Under the pieces are notes generated by a model that did not search any database, was not told the origin of the DNA, and saw only the letters and a list, made by a program, of their open reading frames with translations. The translations under genes were made by a program, and so were the position numbers. Positions 8,154-13,681 of a DNA stretch of 22,993 nt are shown here, one piece after another; the first letter of the stretch is position 1, and each line of letters begins with the position of its first letter. This stretch comes from Candidatus Kerfeldbacteria bacterium (lineage in GTDB: Bacteria > Patescibacteriota > Patescibacteriia > Veblenbacterales > UBA10138). The stretch lies in NCBI GenBank assembly GCA_016234305.1, contig JACRFM010000067.1, positions 1 to 22,993 on the forward strand, written 5' to 3'.

Positions 8154-8444
8154 ATGAGTTTAACCAAGAACGATGTTTTGCATTTAGCTAAATTAGCCCG
8201 TTTAGACTTGACCGCCGCCGAAGTAGACAATTACGCTCTGCAACTGGACGAAGTTTTACATTATTTGGACAAGTTGAATGAACTTGGGGCCGTATCGCCC
8301 GCTGAAGTATTGGCTGGCAGTGCTTTAGTTGGCCGCGTTGATGAAATTGAAGAATTTAATAATTCAACTAATTTACTAAAGTCGGCTCCAGCTAAGGAAG
8401 GTGATTTGATAGTCGTGCCGCCGGTTTTTTCAGCCAACCAATAA
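8154..8444 (+). CDS. gatC: Aspartyl/glutamyl-tRNA amidotransferase subunit C
   Basis: A 96-residue protein with the family pattern VLHLAKLARLDLTAAE near the N-terminus, then a helical YALQLDEVLHYLDKLNEL and a C-terminal tail ending in PPVFSANQ. GatC is the small belt-like subunit that holds GatA and GatB together in the complex converting Glu-tRNA(Gln) and Asp-tRNA(Asn) to their amide forms. It is 4 bases upstream of gatA, the normal partner. gatB does not follow in this window. Confidence 0.93.
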   Translation: MSLTKNDVLHLAKLARLDLTAAEVDNYALQLDEVLHYLDKLNELGAVSPAEVLAGSALVGRVDEIEEFNNSTNLLKSAPAKEGDLIVVPPVFSANQ

Positions 8445-8448
8445 GCTT

Positions 8449-9909
8449 ATGGAGCTCACTAAGTTGACCATTGCGGAGTTACAGCAGGGTTATGCCAACC
8501 GACAATTTTCTGTGACCGAGGTTGTCAGTCAGTATTTAGCGGCCATTGGAAAGTTAGATGGCAAATTAAAAGCCTTTTTAGTGGTGCAGCCGGAGTCCGC
8601 CTTGGCGCGGGCGACTGAATTAGACCGCGCCTTGGCTGCCGGCAAAGAGATTGGCGCTCTAGCGGGCGTGCCGCTGGCTGTTAAGGATTGTCTACTTACT
8701 AAAGGGTTGCAGACTACGGCCGGTTCGCAAATTTTGGCTCATTATTTGCCGCCTTATAATGCCACGGCAGTAGAACGGCTAATCAAAGAAGGTGTTATTA
8801 TTTTGGGTAAGACTAATTGTGATGAATTCGCCATGGGTAGTTCCACGGAGAATTCAGCCTTTGGTCCAACTTATAATCCCTGGGACTTAACGCGTGTACC
8901 GGGCGGCTCGTCAGGCGGTTCAGCCGCCGCGGTGGCGGCTAGTTTGAGTTTGGTGGCCTTGGGCTCAGATACAGCCGGTTCCATACGCCAACCGGCTTCG
9001 TTTTGCGGGGTGGTAGGTTTAAAACCAACTTACGGCCGAGTGTCGCGCTTTGGCCTTATCGCCATGGCTTCGTCTTTTGATACAGTTGGACCATTTTCTC
9101 GGACAGTGGCTGACAGTGCTCAGGTTATGCAGATTATCGCCGGCCAAGATGCTCGCGACGCCACCAGCCAGGCTCGTCCGGTGGACGACTATCTGGCCGC
9201 TTTAACCAAGCCGGTCAAGGATTTAACTATTGGCGTACCTCAGGAATTTTTTGCCGACGGGCTGGATAAATATGTGGCCCAGGCCGTGCGTCAAGCCATT
9301 GATGTATTTACCAATCTGGGCGCGCGGGTGATATCAGTCAGTTTGCCCACCTTGCCTTATGCTTTGGCGGCCTATTATGTGATTATGCCCGCTGAAGTCA
9401 GCGCTAATTTGGCTCGTTACGACGGTATTAAATTCGGCGAGCGAATTCAGGCTGATAATTTACTGGCTCTTTACCATAAAACTCGCGGTCAGTTATTAGG
9501 CAGTGAGGCTAAGCGGCGGATTATGCTCGGTACTTATGTTTTGAGTTCTGGTTATTACGAATCATATTACAAACGCGCGCAAACGGCGCGCCGAGCCATT
9601 CAAGCCGACTTTGTCCGCGCTTTTAAAGAAGTTGATGTTTTAGCCACGCCGACCGCACCCACGGTGGCCTTTCCCTTAGGGAGCCATACGTCTGACCCCT
9701 TATCCATGTATTTGCAGGATGTTTACACCGTGCCGGTTAACATAGCCGGACTGCCGGCCATTTCCCTGCCTGGCGGTTTTGTAGATAAACTGCCGGTCGG
9801 TTTGCAGTTAATCGGCTCAGCTTGGTCCGAGAGCACTATTTTGCGATTGGCTTATGCTTATGAGCAAGCTACGCCGTGGCATAACTACACGCCTACCTTG
9901 CCAGCTTAA
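8449..9909 (+). CDS. gatA: Aspartyl/glutamyl-tRNA amidotransferase subunit A
   Basis: A 486-residue amidase that releases ammonia from glutamine for tRNA-dependent amidation of Glu-tRNA(Gln) or Asp-tRNA(Asn). The amidase signature is complete. The Ser-cisSer-Lys triad is visible as K79 (VPLAVKDC), S154 (PGGSSGGS) and S178 (DTAGSIRQPA). The nucleophile motif reads DTAGS where DTGGS is usual, a conservative change. The length is normal. It lies 4 bases after gatC and 3 bases before the dedA-like gene, so the three are probably one operon driven from the gatC promoter. Confidence 0.97.
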   Translation: MELTKLTIAELQQGYANRQFSVTEVVSQYLAAIGKLDGKLKAFLVVQPESALARATELDRALAAGKEIGALAGVPLAVKDCLLTKGLQTTAGSQILAHYLPPYNATAVERLIKEGVIILGKTNCDEFAMGSSTENSAFGPTYNPWDLTRVPGGSSGGSAAAVAASLSLVALGSDTAGSIRQPASFCGVVGLKPTYGRVSRFGLIAMASSFDTVGPFSRTVADSAQVMQIIAGQDARDATSQARPVDDYLAALTKPVKDLTIGVPQEFFADGLDKYVAQAVRQAIDVFTNLGARVISVSLPTLPYALAAYYVIMPAEVSANLARYDGIKFGERIQADNLLALYHKTRGQLLGSEAKRRIMLGTYVLSSGYYESYYKRAQTARRAIQADFVRAFKEVDVLATPTAPTVAFPLGSHTSDPLSMYLQDVYTVPVNIAGLPAISLPGGFVDKLPVGLQLIGSAWSESTILRLAYAYEQATPWHNYTPTLPA

Positions 9910-9912
9910 ATT

Positions 9913-10482
9913 ATGGACAGGGCTTTGGAGTTATTAGTTACGTACAGCTATTTGATACTTTTTTTGGGCGTGGTGCTGGAAGGAGAAATTTTTCCCTTGG
10001 CCGCCGGTTTCTTGGTTTCTTTGTCGTTAATGAGTCTGCCTTTGACTTTGCTGGTAACTTTTGTCGGCGCTATGATTGGTGATATTTTGTGGTTTGGCGC
10101 GGCCCGGCGCTGGGGGCGGCAATTGGTGGATAAGTGGGGCCATTGGCTGATGCTTAAACCGGAGCGGCTTAAGTGGCTGGAAAATCATTTTGCCAGCAAC
10201 GGTAAAAAAACTTTATTCGTGACTAAATTTATTTATAGTTTTGGCCATTCTTCCATAATTGTGGCCGGTTTAGCGCGCATGAAATTTAAGGAATTTATAA
10301 AGGTGGAGGCGCTGGCCGGTTTAATTTGGTCGTTGTTGTTTGTACTGCTCGGTAAAATCCTAGGCCACAGTTTTAGCTTGCTCAAACTGGTAATTCATGA
10401 TTTGGCTTATATTGGTTTAGTGATAATTTTGTTGGTAATTGGCTTGCAAATTCTGCTCGGTAAAAAAATAGTTAAGAGCTAG
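9913..10482 (+). CDS. DedA / VTT-domain membrane protein
   Basis: A 189-residue polytopic membrane protein with an early LGVVLEGEIFPLAAG segment, GDILWFGAARRWGR, then FVTKFIYSFGHSSIIVAGLARMKF and two C-terminal membrane helices. This order matches the DedA (VTT, SNARE-associated) family, whose characterised members act as lipid scramblases/flippases, for example for undecaprenyl phosphate or phosphatidylethanolamine. The usual RF-x-PG-x-R motif is altered here to KF-x-x-FGH, so proton-coupled function may differ. It starts 3 bases after gatA and is the last gene of that operon; an inverted repeat follows. Confidence 0.85.
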   Translation: MDRALELLVTYSYLILFLGVVLEGEIFPLAAGFLVSLSLMSLPLTLLVTFVGAMIGDILWFGAARRWGRQLVDKWGHWLMLKPERLKWLENHFASNGKKTLFVTKFIYSFGHSSIIVAGLARMKFKEFIKVEALAGLIWSLLFVLLGKILGHSFSLLKLVIHDLAYIGLVIILLVIGLQILLGKKIVKS

Positions 10483-10490
10483 AGTCTCTT

Positions 10491-10577
10491 GAATTAAGAA
10501 TTAGGAATAATGAATTAAGAATGAAAAACAATTAAAAACTGCACGATTCTTAATTCTTGATTCACTATTCTTAATTC
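10491..10577. repeat. Simple-sequence inverted repeat after the dedA-like gene
   Basis: The 32-base arms at 10491-10522 and 10546-10577 are imperfect reverse complements. Each arm begins and ends with the word GAATTAAGAAT (or its complement), so the word occurs twice in each direction. It fills much of the 173-base spacer between the gatCA-dedA operon and the dsbA-like genes. It resembles in style the elements at 8006-8096 and 12163-12210. It could act as a weak terminator, but no T-run follows. Confidence 0.65.
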
Positions 10578-10614
10578 AATTCCTAGCGTCCATTAGACGC
10601 CTGTGGTTGAAATG

Positions 10615-10623
10615 TGCTAAAAT
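10615..10623 (+). promoter_or_regulatory. Candidate extended -10 promoter for the dsbA-like pair
   Basis: TGCTAAAAT fits an extended -10 element (TG-N-TAAAAT) and lies about 33 bases upstream of the first dsbA-like ATG. No good -35 box is seen at normal distance, which is acceptable for extended -10 promoters. The preceding spacer is a hairpin element, so this gene pair probably needs its own promoter. Confidence 0.4.
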
Positions 10624-10655
10624 AATTATCACTTATAAATAATTTGTAGTCATAT

Positions 10656-11441
10656 ATGTCAGAACATAATAAATCAAGCTTGTTTAGCGGTGTTTCGCCC
10701 AAATTAACTTTTGTTATGGGCATTTTGGTGGGCGTAGCCGGAGTCAGTTTAGTTGTTTTTATTTTAGCTTTAGTTATGTCATTTGGTGGCGGGGGCAGAT
10801 TAGCTAAAGTGTTTGCCAGGGGTGATAAAGATAATCAGCCGGTCGCCGCCGCGAACAATACCAAACCAAGTCAGCCGGGTACTAATCAACCGCCGGTTAA
10901 GGTAGATATTCAAGTTAGAGCCGATGAATTTGTGCGCGGCCAGTCTAATGCGCCGGTAACGCTGGTGGAATATTCTGATTTAGAATGTCCTTATTGCAAG
11001 CGTTTCCATCCGGCCATGCAGCAAATTATGCAGGATTATGCCGGCAAGGTACGCTGGATTCATCGCCAGTTCCCTTTATCTTTCCATGCTAATGCGGAGA
11101 AAGAGGCGGAAGCGTCCGAGTGTGTGGGCAAGTTAGGCGGCGCTGATAAATATTGGGAATTTATTGATAAAATTTATGAACGCACTACTTCCAATGGCAC
11201 TGGTTTTGCTTTGGCTGATTTACCTAAATTGGCTCAAGAGGTGGGCGTTAATCAAACTGGTTTTAAAGCCTGTATGAATAGTAATGAAATGGCGGCTAAA
11301 GTGCAAAAGGATTTGCAAGAGGGTTCTGGTTACGGCGTGAGTGGTACGCCGACCACTTTTATTAATGGTCGCGCCGTGGAAGGCGCTGTGCCCCTGGCTG
11401 ATCTTAAAGCCGCCGTGGAGCAAGCTTTGGCGGGTAAGTAA
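10656..11441 (+). CDS. Membrane-anchored DsbA-like thiol oxidoreductase (CPYC)
   Basis: A 261-residue protein with one N-terminal membrane anchor (about residues 18-43) and a Pro/Asn-rich linker (60-82), then a thioredoxin-fold DsbA domain outside the membrane. The active site is C111-P-Y-C114 after LVEYSDLE. The cis-proline is P232 in GVSGTPTTFING. C156 and C206 are an extra pair in the helical insert, as in DsbA-like proteins of the BdbD type. It probably forms disulfides in exported proteins. A close paralogue follows 8 bases downstream. No VKOR or DsbB reoxidation partner is encoded in the window. Confidence 0.9.
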   Translation: MSEHNKSSLFSGVSPKLTFVMGILVGVAGVSLVVFILALVMSFGGGGRLAKVFARGDKDNQPVAAANNTKPSQPGTNQPPVKVDIQVRADEFVRGQSNAPVTLVEYSDLECPYCKRFHPAMQQIMQDYAGKVRWIHRQFPLSFHANAEKEAEASECVGKLGGADKYWEFIDKIYERTTSNGTGFALADLPKLAQEVGVNQTGFKACMNSNEMAAKVQKDLQEGSGYGVSGTPTTFINGRAVEGAVPLADLKAAVEQALAGK

Positions 11442-11449
11442 TTTTTACC

Positions 11450-12052
11450 ATGAATAAATCAAAATACCTGGGATTAGGAATCGTTTTGATTATCTTGGCT
11501 AGTGTCGGCATTTATATTTGGCGTACGCGAGAGGCGCCTTATTATCCGGTTATTGATTCGCCGCGGCCTTATTTAGGTTCAAACGAGGCTAAAGTCGTGA
11601 TTGAAGAATTTTCTGATTTCCAGTGTCCGGCTTGCAAAGCTGCCCAGCCTTTGCTTAAAGATATTATTAATACTTTTGGCGAACGTATTAAATTATCTTA
11701 TAGACATTACCCCTTGGTGTCTATTCATACGAATGCTTTCCGGGCGGCCTTAGCGGTTGAGTGTGCCAATGACCAGGGTAAGTTTTGGCTGTATCATGAT
11801 AAATTGTTTTCCGAGCAGCCGGCTTTGTCGCGCAGCGATTTGCTCAGCTATGCGGCTGGCTTAGGGCTTGATAGCAGCCAGTTTACCGCCTGTTTAGATA
11901 GTAAAGCCAAAACCAAAATCGTACGTCAGGATATTAACGAAGGGGACAAGAGGGGCGTAAATAGCACGCCGAGTTTTTTTCTGAATGGCGCGAAAGTGGC
12001 TGATTGGACCAAGTTAAAAGAGTTGATTCAGGCTAAGCTTATTGGCGGATAG
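11450..12052 (+). CDS. Second membrane-anchored DsbA-like thiol oxidoreductase (CPAC)
   Basis: A 200-residue paralogue of the preceding protein, with a short cytoplasmic start, one membrane helix (about 6-24), almost no linker, and a DsbA domain. The active site is C59-P-A-C62 after IEEFSDFQ. Extra cysteines C105 and C148 match those of its neighbour. The cis-proline is P174 in GVNSTPSFFLNG. The different dipeptide between the active-site cysteines (PA against PY) and the missing linker suggest that the two proteins have different redox potential or reach. The 8-base gap indicates co-transcription, and a strong terminator follows. Confidence 0.9.
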   Translation: MNKSKYLGLGIVLIILASVGIYIWRTREAPYYPVIDSPRPYLGSNEAKVVIEEFSDFQCPACKAAQPLLKDIINTFGERIKLSYRHYPLVSIHTNAFRAALAVECANDQGKFWLYHDKLFSEQPALSRSDLLSYAAGLGLDSSQFTACLDSKAKTKIVRQDINEGDKRGVNSTPSFFLNGAKVADWTKLKELIQAKLIGG

Positions 12053-12066
12053 ATAGCTGGCAGTTG

Positions 12067-12118
12067 CAAATACCAGGGGCATCCTTGTTGCAAGGGTGCC
12101 ATTTGTATTTGGATTTTT
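12067..12118 (+). terminator. Rho-independent terminator of the dsbA-like pair
   Basis: The outer stem CAAATAC (12067-12073) pairs with GTATTTG (12105-12111). The inner 10-bp stem GGCATCCTTG pairs with CAAGGGTGCC (one G-U pair) around a tight loop. The run GATTTTT follows at once. It lies 15 bases after the stop. Confidence 0.8.
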
Positions 12119-12162
12119 AATTAGTGCTAAAAGGTGTAGAATATAAATTCAGTTTAAAATTT

Positions 12163-12210
12163 AAAAATCAAAGTGTAAAATGTAATTTTGATTTTTGATA
12201 TTTACATTTT
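12163..12210. repeat. AT-rich inverted repeats with competing pairings before lgt
   Basis: AAAAATCAAA (12163-12172) can pair with TTTGATTTTT (12187-12196). Alternatively AAAATGTAA (12177-12185) can pair with TTACATTTT (12202-12210). The two hairpins overlap and exclude each other. They occupy the last part of the spacer, just before the lgt start codon at 12222. The sequence is low in complexity, so chance or repeat expansion may explain it. Confidence 0.45.
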
Positions 12211-12221
12211 GATTTGTATTT

Positions 12222-13010
12222 ATGTTTCTTCACACTTATTTGCCATCATCGGTCTTTTTTACGCTCGGCCCTTTATCTTTCCATTGGTATGGTTTGTTAA
12301 TGTCAGTGGCTATAGTCGTTGGTTATTTATTAGTCAGAAAGTCAGCCGCCCGGCAGGGTAAAAGTCCGCTGGTGATTGACAGTTTGGTTGTTTGGCTGGT
12401 AGTCGGGGGTTTAATCGGCGCGCGTTTGTTTGACGCCTTCTTTTATGAATGGTGGTATTTTAAAAATAACCCGTTGGAAATTTTCGCTTTTTGGCAGCCT
12501 GGACTGTCTTGGCACGGCGCTTTGCTGGGTGGACTAGTAGCTTTATGGTGGTGGAACAAACGTCGCCGCGAGTCAATTATAAACATTTTAGGTATGTTGG
12601 TGCCGGCTTTAGCCCTGGGCCAGGCGCTGGGGCGCTTTGGAAATTATTTTAATCAGGAACTTTATGGCTTGCCTACTAATTTGCCTTGGGGCATACCAAT
12701 TAGTCCGGAGCTTAGGCCGCTGGAATATTTAACCAGCCCTTATTTCCAGCCGGTGTTTTTGTATGAGTTTGCAGGCTTAGTTTTAATATTCATATTTTTA
12801 TGGCATCGTCGTCATCAGGCCAGCGGTGGTCAGCAGTTAGCAGGTTACTTAATCTTAACCGGTTTATTGCGTTTCGCCATGGAGTGGCTACGGCTTGATA
12901 GTCAGCCGATTTTACTTGGTCTGCGAATGGGTATGTGGCTGGCTTTACTTAGCATAGTAGTTGGTTTGTATTTGTGGTTTATTAGTCGGCCTCGGTTTTC
13001 CTCTGCTTAA
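12222..13010 (+). CDS. lgt: Prolipoprotein diacylglyceryl transferase
   Basis: A 262-residue polytopic membrane enzyme that moves diacylglycerol from phosphatidylglycerol to the lipobox cysteine of prolipoproteins, the first step of lipoprotein maturation. Family motifs are visible in order: GGLIGARLFDAFFYEWWYF, LSWHGALLGG with the conserved His, GRFGNYFNQELYG (the Lgt signature), and LLRFAMEWLRLD near the end. The length is normal. There is no Shine-Dalgarno sequence at the ATG. A perfect 36-bp palindrome begins 3 bases after the stop. No lspA is present in the window. Confidence 0.95.
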   Translation: MFLHTYLPSSVFFTLGPLSFHWYGLLMSVAIVVGYLLVRKSAARQGKSPLVIDSLVVWLVVGGLIGARLFDAFFYEWWYFKNNPLEIFAFWQPGLSWHGALLGGLVALWWWNKRRRESIINILGMLVPALALGQALGRFGNYFNQELYGLPTNLPWGIPISPELRPLEYLTSPYFQPVFLYEFAGLVLIFIFLWHRRHQASGGQQLAGYLILTGLLRFAMEWLRLDSQPILLGLRMGMWLALLSIVVGLYLWFISRPRFSSA

Positions 13011-13013
13011 ATT

Positions 13014-13049
13014 ATCTATTCTAATGTTCTTAAGAACATTAGAATAGAT
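13014..13049. repeat. Perfect 36-bp palindrome with no loop, after lgt
   Basis: Bases 13014-13031 are the exact reverse complement of 13032-13049, with the axis in the middle of TTCTTAAGAA. It starts 3 bases after the lgt stop codon. No T-run follows, so it is not a standard terminator, although the transcript could still fold and protect the lgt mRNA 3' end. Confidence 0.85.
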
Positions 13050-13124
13050 GGATGTTGTCCATTTGGGGGGTTGAATCTTAATTTAGGTCGTGATATAGTG
13101 GCTAAGCAAAATTAAATCTTATTG

Positions 13125-13152
13125 TTGGACCAGTGGTGTCCCGCGCTACAAT
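13125..13152 (+). promoter_or_regulatory. Candidate promoter of the tRNA region
   Basis: TTGGAC (13125-13130) and TACAAT (13147-13152) are 16 bases apart. They lie about 110 bases upstream of tRNA-Asp in a gene-free stretch (13050-13264) where no reading frame stands out. The predicted transcript would carry a ~100-base leader before the tRNA. Confidence 0.4.
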
Positions 13153-13264
13153 CTAAGGTTGAGTACTGGGTAAATAGCCCTAGTAGCTAAAGTAGAATAT
13201 TAAATTCACTTATGGCATACTGGGCATAGTGTGCTGCTGCTGTTGTTTTTAACATTTACAAAGC

Positions 13265-13339
13265 GGGCCCGTGGTGTAGCCCGGTTAACACGTCTCCCTG
13301 TCACGGAGAAGATCGCCGGTTCGAATCCGGTCGGGCCCG
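13265..13339 (+). tRNA. tRNA-Asp (anticodon GTC)
   Basis: A complete cloverleaf: acceptor GGGCCCG against CGGGCCC, D-stem GTGT/ACAC, anticodon stem TCTCC/GGAGA with loop CTGTCAC (anticodon GTC), T-arm GCCGG-TTCGAAT-CCGGT, and discriminator G73, the aspartate identity base. CCA is not encoded. The pairing does not stop at the acceptor: 13 more bases on each side (13252-13264 against 13339-13351) are perfectly complementary, which makes a 20-bp stem in the precursor. It is the only canonical tRNA found in the window. Confidence 0.95.
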
Positions 13340-13364
13340 CTTTGTAAATGTGTCTCACTGCCTG

Positions 13365-13473
13365 CCCCGTATACTGGCCTTAGTTAGTTGTACGGGGTCA
13401 CGGAGAACCCTAAAGTAGAGTCAGAGCTCACTTCAGGGCAAGGATCGCCGGTTCGAATCCGGCTTGCCCCGTA
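13365..13473 (+). other. Broken tRNA-like structure sharing sequence with tRNA-Asp
   Basis: This stretch repeats two pieces of the adjacent tRNA-Asp exactly: GTCACGGAGAA (13397-13407, as 13300-13310) and a 20-base T-arm segment (13443-13462, as 13311-13330). In the tRNA the pieces are contiguous; here 35 bases separate them, including a hairpin (CCCT..AGGG). The 3' part folds as a T-arm (13447-13463) stacked on GGGCAA/TTGCCC (13436-13441, 13464-13469), an acceptor-plus-T minihelix without D or anticodon arms. TACGGGG (13391-13397) can pair either with CCCCGTA upstream (13365-13371) or downstream (13467-13473). I could not fold a standard tRNA. It may be a decayed duplicate, a recombination scar, or an RNA with a tRNA-like end. 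Confidence 0.5.
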
Positions 13474-13626
13474 GACGAACGCCAGTTCGTTCTGCGGGGT
13501 CTGGTCCGCCAAGAGGATTTAATTTTTATTTGCTAAACCGTGGTATTACTTATAAATTTAACAAGTTGTCTGGACTAATTTTAGGTAATGGTTTATAATT
13601 TTTTGTTAATAATTAAGTATTTAAAC

Positions 13627-13655
13627 TTGACAGAACTACCATTTTTAGGTATAAT
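13627..13655 (+). promoter_or_regulatory. Perfect consensus promoter of the three-gene cassette
   Basis: TTGACA (13627-13632) and TATAAT (13650-13655) have 17-base spacing, a full match to the sigma-70 type consensus. The predicted start is about 20 bases before the ATG at 13682. The stretch 13480-13626 upstream is AT-rich and shows no gene. Confidence 0.85.
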
Positions 13656-13681
13656 TTATTATCATAAGTAAACATATTATT

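Noticed and set aside
13159..13480. tmRNA or intron-containing tRNA built from the minihelix at 13436-13469
   Set aside because: No upstream 5' acceptor half complementary to the 3' arm, no recognisable proteolysis-tag frame and no intron features were found.
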